This document shows positions 1-8,850 of a stretch of 60,041 nucleotides of DNA, piece after piece. The number at the start of each line of letters is the position of its first letter. Position 1 is the stretch's first letter. A program made the translations under genes and the position numbers. The notes beneath the pieces were generated by a model that searched no databases, was not told the DNA's origin, and saw nothing but the letters and a program-made list of their open reading frames with translations. Origin of the DNA: Candidatus Equicola faecalis (lineage in GTDB: Bacteria; Bacteroidota; Bacteroidia; Bacteroidales; Bacteroidaceae); the NCBI GenBank assembly GCA_018065185.1, contig JAGHTU010000004.1, positions 1 to 60,041 on the forward strand, given 5' to 3'.

Positions 1-279
1 AAAAATGTTTTGCCAGTTAATTTGTCAATCATTTATCCCTCATCACTCGAAAAAACTCTGCGTAGCACCTGCAAGGTGCGTCTCTGCCCTCTGCGTACAA
101 ATCTTGAGCCACCTTGAGATGGCTTGACGGAAAGGAAATGCCTTTTGCAAGCTTACTTGCAGAAAGGGATTTACTTTCAGGCAACACCTCACATGAGGCA
201 AGATTTGCTCTGCGAGAAAACAGAAATAGACACTTTTGGCGAACTGATAATTGACAATTAATAATTTATAATTCACAAT
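1..279. other. Intergenic region before the phosphohexomutase gene
   Basis: No gene is supported here. The visible features are a small hairpin (GCAAG-ctta-CTTGC at about 157-170) and, just before the mutase start, an AT-rich stretch at about 245-275. Part of that stretch, read on the minus strand, nearly matches a stretch at 16911-16935 with core AATTGTCAATTATCA. No TAnnTTTG promoter box is evident, so the mutase promoter is either atypical or outside the window. Confidence 0.4.
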
Positions 280-2022
280 ATGGACAACGAACTTTTGAAA
301 CAATGTATGGATGTAGCTCAGGTGTGGGCTACAAGTGAGATATTTGACCCTCAGACACGTGCTGAGGTGAAAGCCATGATGGAAGATGACGATAAGAGTA
401 TGCTCATCGATAGTTTCTATCAGACATTGGAGTTTGGCACCGGTGGTCTGCGTGGCGTGATGGGTGCAGGTACGAACCGCATGAACATATACACCGTGGG
501 GACAGCCACACAGGGACTGGCAAACTACTTGAAAAAGAATTTTGCCGACCGTGAGAAAATCAGTATCGTGATAGGCACCGACTGCCGTAACAACTCTGAC
601 GTGTTTGCGCGCCGAGCTGCAGATATTATGGCTGCCAACGGCATTTATGTCTATATCTTCGACGAGATGCGCCCAACTCCGGAGGTATCGTTTGCAATAC
701 GCCACCTGAAATGCCAAAGCGGGATAAACATCACAGCATCACACAACCCACGTGAATATAACGGCTACAAAGCCTATTGGGAAGATGGCGCGCAAGTGCT
801 CAAGCCACACGACAAAGGTATCATCGAAGAGGTGGAGAAATGCTCGTATGAAGATGTAAAGACGGGCGGTGACGAGAAATTCATCATCACCATTGGCGAA
901 GAAGTGGATAAGGCATACCTTGATGCTATAAAGACTCTGTCCATCGACCCAGAAGCTATCATGCGCCAAAAAGACCTTGGCATCATCTACACCCCTCTAC
1001 ATGGTGCAGGCATGATGATCGTGCCACAGGCATTAAAGATGTGGGGCTTCGAGAACGTACACTGCGTGCCAGAGCAGATGATAAAAGACGGAAACTTCCC
1101 AACAGTGGTAAGCCCTAATCCCGAAAACGCCGAGGCTCTGACACTCGCCATCAAACTGGCAAAGGAGAAAAATGCCGACATCGTGATAGCAAGCGACCCT
1201 GATGCTGACCGTATAGCCATCTCATGCAAGAACAACAAAGGCGAATGGGCTATCATCAACGGCAACCAGACGATGCTCATCTTCCTTTATTACATCATAA
1301 AGAATCGCGTGGATAAAGGCCTCATGAAAGGCGACGAATTTATCGTCAAGACCATCGTCACAACAGAAATGGTAAAGAAAGTTGCTGATAAATACGGCAT
1401 CTACATGGGTGATGTCTATACAGGGTTCAAGTGGATTGCCAACGAGATAAAAATCAACGAGGGCAAGAAGAAATATATCGGTGGCGGTGAGGAGAGCTTT
1501 GGTTTCCTTGCAGAGGACTTCTGCCGTGACAAAGACTCACCATCTGCATGCTGTCTGATAGCCGAGATATGTGCATGGGCGAAAGATCAAGGTAAGAGCC
1601 TTTGGGAAATACTGATGGAGATTTACACCGAATACGGATTCTCATACAACAAGGCTGTGAACGTGGTGCGCCCGGGCAAGAGTGGTGCTGACGAGATAAA
1701 GCAGATGATGGAAGACTTCCGCAAGAACGCACCAAGGGAGATTGCAGGTAGCAAGGTGGTGACGTACAAAGATTTCCGCTCGTTAAAGGCAATAGAGGAC
1801 GGCGTAGAGAAAGACATCGTAATGCCAGACACGAGCAACGTACTGCAGTATTTCTGCCAAGATGGCACAAAGGTCAGCATCCGTCCTTCAGGAACAGAAC
1901 CGAAGATAAAGTTCTATATCGAGACAGGAGCACACTTCTCCACACCTGCCGACTATGACGAGGCTTGCCACGAGGCAGAGGAAAAATGCGCTGTCATCAT
2001 CAAGTCGTTAGGAATCGAATAA
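280..2022 (+). CDS. Phosphoglucomutase/phosphomannomutase family protein
   Basis: This 580-residue protein belongs to the alpha-D-phosphohexomutases, cytoplasmic enzymes that move phosphate between C1 and C6 of glucose or mannose. They link glycolysis to nucleotide-sugar and polysaccharide synthesis. All four hallmark segments are present: the phosphoserine loop TASHNPREYNGYK (Ser about 154), the metal-binding DPDADR (about 306-311), the sugar-binding GGGEESFGF (about 402-409) and the phosphate-binding RPSGTEPK (about 535). The length fits the PgcA-like bacterial/eukaryotic group rather than the shorter ManB group. The ATG start gives the family's usual N-terminus. The gene stands alone, convergent with the GH43 gene, with a shared terminator between them. 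Glucose versus mannose preference cannot be read from the sequence. Confidence 0.95.
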   Translation: MDNELLKQCMDVAQVWATSEIFDPQTRAEVKAMMEDDDKSMLIDSFYQTLEFGTGGLRGVMGAGTNRMNIYTVGTATQGLANYLKKNFADREKISIVIGTDCRNNSDVFARRAADIMAANGIYVYIFDEMRPTPEVSFAIRHLKCQSGINITASHNPREYNGYKAYWEDGAQVLKPHDKGIIEEVEKCSYEDVKTGGDEKFIITIGEEVDKAYLDAIKTLSIDPEAIMRQKDLGIIYTPLHGAGMMIVPQALKMWGFENVHCVPEQMIKDGNFPTVVSPNPENAEALTLAIKLAKEKNADIVIASDPDADRIAISCKNNKGEWAIINGNQTMLIFLYYIIKNRVDKGLMKGDEFIVKTIVTTEMVKKVADKYGIYMGDVYTGFKWIANEIKINEGKKKYIGGGEESFGFLAEDFCRDKDSPSACCLIAEICAWAKDQGKSLWEILMEIYTEYGFSYNKAVNVVRPGKSGADEIKQMMEDFRKNAPREIAGSKVVTYKDFRSLKAIEDGVEKDIVMPDTSNVLQYFCQDGTKVSIRPSGTEPKIKFYIETGAHFSTPADYDEACHEAEEKCAVIIKSLGIE

Positions 2023-2046
2023 ACACCTTATAATATCTTTTTACGA

Positions 2047-2080
2047 AATAAGGAGTAAAGCGAAACCTTTACTCCTTATT
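2047..2080. terminator. Bidirectional intrinsic terminator
   Basis: A perfect 14-bp stem (AATAAGGAGTAAAG against CTTTACTCCTTATT) with a short loop lies between the convergent mutase and GH43 genes. AT-rich tracts flank both sides, so it probably stops transcription in both directions. Confidence 0.8.
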
Positions 2081-2084
2081 ATTT

Positions 2085-3563
2085 TCACAATTTGCGGTAT
2101 GCAAAATGACTGAACGTGGCATAGCCCTCACCACATACAAAAAGTCCTGGTAATACGCTCTGAAACTCATACAGAGTGTTATGGTTGTAACCAGAACAAT
2201 TCATTCCCCACGTCTCACGTTGCCAATGCTGTCCGTCCAGACTATATTCACTTGTAACCACCTGACGATTGTTCCGCAGACGGAGCCAAAGATGCGAAGT
2301 ATTGTTCATGCCGGCACGAGAGCCCGCACCCTTGCGGTAGCGATAGCGACGCGAAGCATCAAAGCCTGTCCCCATAAAGAAATCGCTGTTGTAATAAAGG
2401 ACAAGTCCCGCGGTCACATTGCCATGAAGTTCTATTTCAGCCTCAAACTCGTAGGCTTCTGTGCCTGCCACGAACATTATCGGAGACGAATCAGCTGGTG
2501 TTATCCCTTTACCTTGCATCGTTAGCACACCATTAGAAACACTGATACGCTGCGGTTCGTAATTCTTGTAAAACTTCCATTCATAGCCTATCCTAAACTC
2601 CCCGAGATGAGTGAAACGAGAAACTTCTGGTGTGGGTTTCACATCTGGCACTGGAACTGGGCGCGCCACGTCGGTTCCCTTTGAGCGAAACCAACCATCA
2701 GCGGTGAATTCCACAGGCTCAAGCAACGTCTGACGACCAAGGGACGTAAAACTATTCTCATAGGCGTGATATACAATCCACCAATCTCCATTCGGTGTAT
2801 CTATCAGCGAGCCATGCCCACGCGACCACCACATGTCTGTATCCTTGTAGGTGTGAACGAGTGGATTATACGGTGAATCCTCCCACGGACCATTGATAGA
2901 CTTTGAACGTGCGCACACCACCATGTGACTTGTCGGTGGACCTGCCGTACCTCCTTCAGCATTAAGGAAATAATAATAGTCGCCCACCTTGCGTAGTTTC
3001 GGCCCTTCGAGGCAGAAGCCTTCAGTGATCCAGTCATCAGGATACTGCCATCCATGATAGATGACTTCTTCCGTTCCGTGGATGATGCTCAGCCCATCAT
3101 CAGCAAGACGCACGCGCTTTCCGCCACTCATAAACATCCAACGCCTACCATCTTCATCCACGACATGGCACGGGTCTATGTTTCCTATCTTCAGATCAAT
3201 AGGGTCACTCCACGGACCATAAGGCGATTCAGCCCAAGTCACAAAGTTTTTCCGCCCAGAAGGATGAGCAACAGTAAAATAGATATAGTATTTTCCATTG
3301 TATTTACTGATATCTGGAGCCCAGACAGAACCGAGATAGGTCCTGAGCGCGAAACTGATAGGTTCCCAATGCACCAGATCGCGCGAATGGAACACCACAA
3401 GTCCCGGCTGATAGTCAAAAGCAGAATGCGTCATATAATAATCCTCACCCTCACGCATTATCGTCGGGTCAGGGAAATCTCCACCAAAAATAGGATTAGT
3501 ATAAGTCTGTGCATTCATCATTAAAGACTGCACGAAAACAAGAAGAAATATTATCTTTTTCAT
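2085..3563 (-). CDS. Exported glycoside hydrolase family 43 protein
   Basis: The 492-residue protein has a signal peptide (residues 1-18, ending near MNAQ) and a five-bladed GH43 catalytic domain. Known GH43 activities are mainly arabinofuranosidase, arabinanase and xylosidase. The three expected acidic residues can be placed: the base in GGDFPDPT (Asp about 32), the pKa-modulating Asp in NIDPCHVVDEDG, and the general acid in TEGFCLEGPKL. The conserved SRGHGS segment follows. From about residue 315 on there is a concanavalin-like beta-sandwich resembling the GH43 C-terminal accessory domain. The start codon overlaps the stop of the upstream lyase-epimerase gene by four bases (ATGA), so the two are translationally coupled. 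That context favours arabinan side chains of pectin as substrate, which is inference. No subfamily can be assigned. Confidence 0.9.
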   Translation of the reverse strand: MKKIIFLLVFVQSLMMNAQTYTNPIFGGDFPDPTIMREGEDYYMTHSAFDYQPGLVVFHSRDLVHWEPISFALRTYLGSVWAPDISKYNGKYYIYFTVAHPSGRKNFVTWAESPYGPWSDPIDLKIGNIDPCHVVDEDGRRWMFMSGGKRVRLADDGLSIIHGTEEVIYHGWQYPDDWITEGFCLEGPKLRKVGDYYYFLNAEGGTAGPPTSHMVVCARSKSINGPWEDSPYNPLVHTYKDTDMWWSRGHGSLIDTPNGDWWIVYHAYENSFTSLGRQTLLEPVEFTADGWFRSKGTDVARPVPVPDVKPTPEVSRFTHLGEFRIGYEWKFYKNYEPQRISVSNGVLTMQGKGITPADSSPIMFVAGTEAYEFEAEIELHGNVTAGLVLYYNSDFFMGTGFDASRRYRYRKGAGSRAGMNNTSHLWLRLRNNRQVVTSEYSLDGQHWQRETWGMNCSGYNHNTLYEFQSVLPGLFVCGEGYATFSHFAYRKL

Positions 3564-5974
3564 CTAAACTTATAAATGGTGGTTGAACGGAATGTTTCGC
3601 CAGGATTCAACTGCGTTGATGGGAATTGAGGGTGATTAGGACTGTCGGGGAAATGCATTGTCTCAAAGCATACGGCATTTCTGGCAGGATAAGCCACGCC
3701 TCCCTTACCGATGATGTTGCCACGATGGCCATTGGCAGTATAAACTTGAACACCAGGTTCTGTGGTATAGACCTCCATAGTAAGACCAGAGGACTTGTCT
3801 TTCAATCTCACTACAGCATCGTCCAAAGTATGATGAGAGAACTTGAAACAATGGTCGTACCCCTCGCCTATCGCACGTTTGTGCGTAAAATCAAACCGCG
3901 TCTTCCTGACAGGTAGCAGACTGCCGGTCACATTCTTATTGTCATCATATTCCAGCACACTATCAGCCTTCACCCACAGCACCTCGGAGAGGATGTCGCG
4001 GTCGTGTCGCCCTGAAAGATTGAAGAAACTGTGATTTGAGAGATTCAGCACAGTCGGTTTTGTGGTCGTCGCCTCATAGTCAATACGCAGAGCATTGTCA
4101 CAGGTAAGGGTATAAGTCACAAACAGCGTCAGTTCACCACTGAATCCGCTCTCACCATCGGGAGAGACATAACACAGTTTTATGCTGTTGTCATCTTTCG
4201 ATACGACATCAAAATAGCGATTAGCAAAGCCTGGCTTTCCGCCATGAGAGACGATAGTGCCATCAGATTTCCTGACACGTCCTATGTAACGCCCTACGAC
4301 AGCACCAAAATTCTGCTTTACCTTGGAATAGGCATCCAATGAATCAAAGCCGAGAACAACATCTAACTTTTTGCCTTTCCCATTCGGCACCTCCAGAGAG
4401 ACTATGCGTCCGCCATAGTTCGTAACATCCATCTTCATGCCGACAGGATTGGTGAGAGAATACAGCACGGGCTGTTCCTTTTCCTTTATTGAAGCTATGA
4501 GCGCAGACATATTCCTGACATACGTTGATGTAACAATAGCCATAATAGGAGAATCAGGCGTATAAGGAGATGTGTCGTACTCATCGCCGACATCTGTTGC
4601 GGCATACGCCTGTTCCTTACTCGGCTGCATATTGGCAGTCGGTGCCTTATACGGATGAGAGATTTGTCTTATCGGAGACAGCCAGCAGCCACGTGGCGTC
4701 AGAGAGGAAACGATGGCATCAGCATCAACTTTCGGCATCCACCTGTTGCCACGGTCTCTGTTTCGTGGCTGATTTATTCGGTCAATATTTATCCATGCCG
4801 CAGAACTATAGTGTATGATTGTGTTTGAGAGGTCTTGATCCGTATAGTATTCTCCATTATATATGTTTGACCCTCTACGATGTACATAAAGAGGTTTCCC
4901 CGTATCAGGATCCACAAAACGTGGGGCGAGGAATGAATTCGGGTCATACTGCTTCTGTCGCCATTTCTTCAAGTCACTTTCACCAAGTTTCTGCGACTGG
5001 AGAAAAGCGATGGCTTCAGGGATTCGCCGAATAAAGAGCGAGTCGCCTGTCTTGTCGAAAAAATCCTTGCAGACGCGTATCATCTTCAATGTTGTTGCTG
5101 TGTTTACGGCACGTGGCTCATACGAGCGTGCATGTGCCGGTTTTAGATCAAGGGTGTATTGGTCGCTCCAACCAGCATAAGGCAACGGTTGCTGAAGTTT
5201 CGGTATAAGGTACATCGCTTTCCTTGCACGCTCCATCAGATCCGCACGACCAAGTTTTTCGCTACATTCCTCAAGGAAACTTATGTTTTCAAGGAGCACC
5301 TCATCGTTGAGTGTGATGAAGGAAGAATAGTCGGCATTGCCTCGGAACGGATGGTCGTACATCAATGGGAAGCGTTGTGGCCAACCGCCATTATCGTACT
5401 GGCTGTCACAAATAAACTGTATCACCCTGTCCAACACCGTCTTATATGTCGCATCTTTCTTTTTCAGATACAGATTCAGGAAGAAATGCGCCACATGTGC
5501 CGTCACCTCATCATCAAATGTCGCATTGCCGTAATAATGTTGAAACTCCTCAAGACGCCAACCGCTCTGCCCAATTGTTGCATACCATTGCTTCAGGAAC
5601 TCCTCACCACGCAAGTCGAAACAATAATTCCAGCCACCACTCGGATGCTGCCCCCTCATCAGCACGTGCGCCACCTTTTCCGCCTGCTCGTAGTAGTATT
5701 CATCACCTGTCGCATCATACGCCTCAAGGAGAATGTTCCCCACTTCCGGAGTGCTCGTTGACTGTATCCACACCATATTCTCATTGGCTTCCATCTCGCC
5801 CCAACAACGGGAGAAATCAGGCAAATAACTCCATACGAATCCACCGTCATGACTCACGGAATCCATCATGAACATGGTGGCACGCTTCATCGTCTGCTTT
5901 ATTTCATTCAAACCGACACCAAAGGTCAGTTGACAAAAAAGCAGAGTGCATATCAACATTAAACTGCGTTTCAT
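3560..5974 (-). CDS. Exported PL10-like pectate lyase fused to aldose 1-epimerase
   Basis: The 804-residue protein has a signal peptide (about 1-19). Residues about 20-350 form an alpha/alpha-barrel-type region like family 10 pectate lyases (Pel-15E type). Recognisable segments are DNGGWPQRFP, a Trp-rich GWSDQYT, and KPAHARSYEPR, which matches the PL10 PAKARAYE segment. Residues about 505-804 are a complete galactose mutarotase domain. It retains GGRI, a shortened SHGGKPGF loop, NLSNHSFFNLSG (catalytic His), GYDHCF and ETMHFPDSPNHPQFPS (catalytic Glu). The two halves could act in sequence: lyase or hydrolase release of a sugar, then conversion of its anomer. The pairing with GH43 supports a pectin role. 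Strict PL10 activity is less certain than the epimerase call, because the N-terminal half is divergent. A well-formed promoter lies at 5995-6025. Confidence 0.85.
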   Translation of the reverse strand: MKRSLMLICTLLFCQLTFGVGLNEIKQTMKRATMFMMDSVSHDGGFVWSYLPDFSRCWGEMEANENMVWIQSTSTPEVGNILLEAYDATGDEYYYEQAEKVAHVLMRGQHPSGGWNYCFDLRGEEFLKQWYATIGQSGWRLEEFQHYYGNATFDDEVTAHVAHFFLNLYLKKKDATYKTVLDRVIQFICDSQYDNGGWPQRFPLMYDHPFRGNADYSSFITLNDEVLLENISFLEECSEKLGRADLMERARKAMYLIPKLQQPLPYAGWSDQYTLDLKPAHARSYEPRAVNTATTLKMIRVCKDFFDKTGDSLFIRRIPEAIAFLQSQKLGESDLKKWRQKQYDPNSFLAPRFVDPDTGKPLYVHRRGSNIYNGEYYTDQDLSNTIIHYSSAAWINIDRINQPRNRDRGNRWMPKVDADAIVSSLTPRGCWLSPIRQISHPYKAPTANMQPSKEQAYAATDVGDEYDTSPYTPDSPIMAIVTSTYVRNMSALIASIKEKEQPVLYSLTNPVGMKMDVTNYGGRIVSLEVPNGKGKKLDVVLGFDSLDAYSKVKQNFGAVVGRYIGRVRKSDGTIVSHGGKPGFANRYFDVVSKDDNSIKLCYVSPDGESGFSGELTLFVTYTLTCDNALRIDYEATTTKPTVLNLSNHSFFNLSGRHDRDILSEVLWVKADSVLEYDDNKNVTGSLLPVRKTRFDFTHKRAIGEGYDHCFKFSHHTLDDAVVRLKDKSSGLTMEVYTTEPGVQVYTANGHRGNIIGKGGVAYPARNAVCFETMHFPDSPNHPQFPSTQLNPGETFRSTTIYKFR

Positions 5975-5994
5975 AGTAATCTGTTAAGTTTTGA

Positions 5995-6025
5995 CAAAGT
6001 TAGTGCAAATCAAGGATAAAGCAAA
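5995..6025 (-). promoter_or_regulatory. Promoter of the lyase-epimerase/GH43 operon
   Basis: On the minus strand TTTG (6022-6025), 19 bases, then TAACTTTG (5995-6002) matches the Bacteroidetes sigma-A promoter consensus TTTG-N19-TAnnTTTG. It would start transcription about 15-20 bases before the ATG. It sits in the left arm of the inverted repeat at 6000-6185. Confidence 0.7.
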
Positions 6026-6185
6026 AAAATGACTTATGTTATTTTAGATTTAGCTTGCGAGTGTGAATAGAGCTTGCTCTGATTAACACTCACAAGTAAA
6101 TCGTTAAATCGTTAGATTTTTGCTTTATCTTGATGCTGCCTAATTTGCGGCAAGCGTAGCGAAGGCGAAAATTAGTGCAAATCAA
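6000..6185. repeat. Imperfect palindromic intergenic element flanked by a 14-bp direct repeat
   Basis: An imperfect inverted repeat spans about 6011-6132. The left arm begins CAAGGATAAAGCAAAAA and the right arm ends TTTTTGCTTTATCTTG. Inner arms are CTTGCGAGTGT and ACACTCACAAG, and the centre is AGAGCTTGCTCT. The 14-mer TTAGTGCAAATCAA occurs directly repeated at 6000-6013 and 6172-6185. The region separates the divergent pectin operon and rsmG. I recall similar units in other Bacteroidales intergenic regions, but that is from memory. Confidence 0.6.
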
Positions 6186-6255
6186 ATGTAAAAAGAAATT
6201 TTATTTGTGTAATTATTCAGAATACCCTAACTTAGCATTTCAAAATCATAATGAT

Positions 6256-6852
6256 GTGTGTGAGATAATACAGAAATACTTTTCACTAAGCAAGGAACAA
6301 GAGATGCAGTTTCACGCTCTTGATGCGCTTTACCGCGAATGGAACGCAAAAATAAATGTCATCTCCAGAAAGGACATTGACAACCTGTACCTGCACCACG
6401 TCCTACATTCGTTGGCAATAGCAAAAAAGATGGAAGATGACGGACTTGACAGAAGCGTTAGGAAAGTGCTTGACTTTGGATGCGGAGGCGGTTTCCCGGG
6501 TATTCCGCTCGCCATAATCTTCCCACATATACAGTTCAAACTCATTGACAGCATCGGGAAAAAAACACGTGTAGCACAAGAGGTGGCAGACGCTATCGGA
6601 TTGAAGAACTGCCGTTGCCAGCATCTGCGCGGACAGGATGAAAAGGAACCGTTTGACCTCATCTTATCGCGTGCTGTGATGCCACTGGGCGAGATAATAA
6701 AGATTTTTCCACACTCGCCACTCATCTGCCTGAAAGGCGGCAATCTGGAAGAGGAGACTAAAGACTTTCAGTCACGCATACAGATGACACCTATAAGCGA
6801 CTACTTTGCGGAAGATTGGTTCATTGAAAAATATGTTTTATCACTAAAATAG
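6256..6852 (+). CDS. rsmG: 16S rRNA (guanine-527-N7) methyltransferase RsmG
   Basis: RsmG (GidB) uses S-adenosylmethionine to methylate G527 of 16S rRNA; loss of it gives low-level streptomycin resistance in other bacteria. The sequence shows the N-terminal EWNAKINVISRKD segment, the SAM-binding VLDFGCGGGFPGIPLA and LIDSIGKKTRVA, and LSRAVMPLGE. The open frame extends upstream to a GTG at 6175, but that GTG lies inside the palindromic repeat and no ATG is available. I place the start at the GTG at 6256, which gives VCEIIQKYF and matches the usual RsmG N-terminus (about 198 residues). The gene is first in a run with the MBL hydrolase, ruvC and nudC. The region before LICLKGG is slightly shorter than in Bacteroides homologues. 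Confidence 0.9.
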   Translation: MCEIIQKYFSLSKEQEMQFHALDALYREWNAKINVISRKDIDNLYLHHVLHSLAIAKKMEDDGLDRSVRKVLDFGCGGGFPGIPLAIIFPHIQFKLIDSIGKKTRVAQEVADAIGLKNCRCQHLRGQDEKEPFDLILSRAVMPLGEIIKIFPHSPLICLKGGNLEEETKDFQSRIQMTPISDYFAEDWFIEKYVLSLK

Positions 6853-6863
6853 AAAGGAGAACA

Positions 6864-7412
6864 ATGCTCAACATCAAATGCTTTGTCGTGAATCCGATAC
6901 AGGAGAACACATACATCGTGAGCGATGCGACCAAAGAAGCCGTCATCATTGACTGCGGTGCATACTTCCCGTCAGAGAAAGCAAAAATAGAAGACTTCAT
7001 CCGCGAGGAAGGGCTTAACGTGAAGCATCTGCTACTCACACACAGCCATTTCGACCACACGTTTGGGAACAGTTTTGTCTTGGAAACATATCATCTGACA
7101 CCTGAAGGATACGGGGGAAAAGAAATCAGCTTTGGCGAGCATCGTTTTCAGGTCATTCACACCCCAGGACATGCGAAGGATGCCGTTGTCTTCTTCTGCT
7201 CGGAAGAAAAGATTGCTTTCACGGGCGACACTGTGTTCCAGAACAGCATCGGACGCACAGATCTTGAAGGAGGCAACTATCATGAACTTGAAGCATCCAT
7301 TGCCCTACTCAAGCAAATCATACCTGACGACACAAAACTCTATCCGGGACACGGACCATCCACAACGATGGGCGAAGAAAAACTCATGAATCCCTTTTTT
7401 GAAGGTCAATAG
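6864..7412 (+). CDS. MBL-fold metallohydrolase, glyoxalase II-like
   Basis: A cytoplasmic metallo-beta-lactamase-fold hydrolase of the YcbL/hydroxyacylglutathione-hydrolase-like type, binding two metal ions. The zinc ligands are visible in THSHFDH, HTPGHAKD, FTGDTVF and YPGHGPSTT. At 182 residues it is shorter than the usual 205-215. The missing part lies between HTFGNSFVLETYHLTPE and the strand before SFGEH, where homologues carry an extra helix. The metal site is intact, so it is probably active. The start is ATG, 11 bases after rsmG. The substrate is unknown: Bacteroidetes lack glutathione, so a literal glyoxalase II role is doubtful. Confidence 0.85.
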   Translation: MLNIKCFVVNPIQENTYIVSDATKEAVIIDCGAYFPSEKAKIEDFIREEGLNVKHLLLTHSHFDHTFGNSFVLETYHLTPEGYGGKEISFGEHRFQVIHTPGHAKDAVVFFCSEEKIAFTGDTVFQNSIGRTDLEGGNYHELEASIALLKQIIPDDTKLYPGHGPSTTMGEEKLMNPFFEGQ

Positions 7413-7441
7413 CTCTAACTCACAACGCATAATCCTTTATT

Positions 7442-7999
7442 ATGGAAAAAATCATTATGGGCATTGACCCCGGCACAAACGTCATGGGCTACGGAATCAT
7501 CAGCATTGCCGACCGCAAGGCAAAAATGGTAACAATGGGAGTTATAGATATGCGGAAAGTAGGAGACACATATCTAAAACTCGGACATATCTTTCAACGC
7601 ATCACAGGCATTATAGACTCTTTCCATCCCGACGAACTGGCAATAGAAGCACCTTTCTTCGGGAAAAACGTTCAGAGTATGCTGAAACTCGGGCGTGCAC
7701 AGGGCGTTGCCATCGCTGCTGCCATCAACCGCGACATACCTATTCATGAATATGCGCCAACAAAAATAAAACTCGCCATCACCGGACAAGGCAATGCCTC
7801 TAAAGAGCAGGTGGCAGGAATGCTACAGAGGATGTTGAACATAAAGGAAGAAGAAATGGGCAAATTCCTTGATGCTACAGATGCGTTAGGGGCTGCCTAT
7901 TGTCATTTCATGCAACAAGGACGCCCCGAGAGCACAGCATCATATCGAGGATGGGGCGACTACGTGCGCCAGAACAAAGAAAAAGTGATAAGTCAATGA
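7442..7999 (+). CDS. ruvC: Crossover junction endodeoxyribonuclease RuvC
   Basis: RuvC resolves Holliday junctions together with RuvAB during recombinational repair. The acidic active-site residues appear in [13 protein letters not shown] (Asp near the N-terminus), [11 protein letters not shown] and the C-terminal [12 protein letters not shown]. The length of 185 is normal. ATG start, 29 bases after the MBL gene. Its last codons overlap the ATG of nudC (ATGA), so the two are translationally coupled. Confidence 0.96.
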   Translation: MEKIIMGIDPGTNVMGYGIISIADRKAKMVTMGVIDMRKVGDTYLKLGHIFQRITGIIDSFHPDELAIEAPFFGKNVQSMLKLGRAQGVAIAAAINRDIPIHEYAPTKIKLAITGQGNASKEQVAGMLQRMLNIKEEEMGKFLDATDALGAAYCHFMQQGRPESTASYRGWGDYVRQNKEKVISQ

Positions 8000-8775
8000 A
8001 GTGGTTTCTTTTCCATCGGAATGAATTGCTACTCATGCAGGCTCCAGACGGCACTTATTCTGTGCCACAAGGCGACTCCTGTCCTGTACACGCACTGAAG
8101 GAAGAATGTATAAACACCATTTGCGGAGTGGCAACAGCAAGAATAGAATCACAGGACTTCAGCCCACTGACGGCAGTACCGCTACGCCAGTCGTTCTTCC
8201 TTATCAATAAGGCAGACTACCGTATGGCAGGTAAATGTGCCGAACTGCTTTATTGGAATGAAAACACGCTGTTCTGCAGTGCTTGCGGAGGAAAGATGGA
8301 AAAGAGTAGTGAAATAAGCAAACGCTGTTCACAATGTGGGCGCGAAGTGTGGCCACTACTTGCCACGGCTGTCATCGTGCGCATCACACGCACCTCCCCC
8401 GGCAGTCCTGTTCGGAACGATGAGATACTGCTGGTACACGCCAAAACATTCAAGCGAGACTTTCAGAGCCACGTTGCCGGCTTCGTCGAGACAGGCGAGA
8501 GTCTGGAAGAAACCGTCTATCGCGAAGTGATGGAAGAGGTGGGACTGAAAATAAAGAATCTGCAGTATTTCGGTTCGCAGTCATGGCCCTACCCGTGCGG
8601 ACTAATGGTGGCTTTTACTGCTGAATATGACTCGGGCGAAATCCGTCTGCAAGAGACGGAACTCACGAAAGCCCAGTGGTACAGGAAAGACCAACTGCCA
8701 GAATTACCCGATAAGGCCTCTATCGCCCGACAGATGATTGATGACTGGGCAGACACTCAAGTCCTGCCACAATGA
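7996..8775 (+). CDS. nudC: NAD(+) diphosphatase NudC (Nudix hydrolase)
   Basis: NudC hydrolyses NAD(H) to NMN(H) and AMP and, in Escherichia coli, removes NAD caps from RNA. This 259-residue protein has the family's N-terminal domain, a zinc site of two CxxC pairs (CSACGG and CSQCGR), the Nudix box [20 protein letters not shown], and [11 protein letters not shown], the NudC-specific variant of SQPWPFPxS. I chose the ATG at 7996 because it overlaps the ruvC stop by four bases and yields the expected N-terminus; the frame is open further upstream. The S-for-P change in SQSWPYP is a minor departure from the signature. Confidence 0.93.
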   Translation: MKWFLFHRNELLLMQAPDGTYSVPQGDSCPVHALKEECINTICGVATARIESQDFSPLTAVPLRQSFFLINKADYRMAGKCAELLYWNENTLFCSACGGKMEKSSEISKRCSQCGREVWPLLATAVIVRITRTSPGSPVRNDEILLVHAKTFKRDFQSHVAGFVETGESLEETVYREVMEEVGLKIKNLQYFGSQSWPYPCGLMVAFTAEYDSGEIRLQETELTKAQWYRKDQLPELPDKASIARQMIDDWADTQVLPQ

Positions 8776-8789
8776 CTTCATGCCTCACC

Positions 8790-8820
8790 CGTGAACTCTT
8801 CACGTTAAAAATCATTTTTT
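8790..8820 (+). terminator. Weak terminator-like hairpin after nudC
   Basis: A 6-bp stem (CGTGAA/TTCACG, loop CTC) is followed by an AT tract ending in six T residues. The stem is short, so this is only a candidate. Confidence 0.35.
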
Positions 8821-8850
8821 AACTGTCAGTAAATCGAAGTTTTTACATCC

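Noticed and set aside
43..717. Minus-strand open frame of 224 codons opposite the phosphohexomutase start
   Set aside because: It overlaps the conserved mutase gene on the other strand, has no homology or signal, and is a by-product of codon usage.
5159..5761. Plus-strand open frame of 200 codons opposite the lyase-epimerase gene
   Set aside because: It is antisense to a well-supported coding region; the translation looks like shadow sequence, with no recognisable domain.
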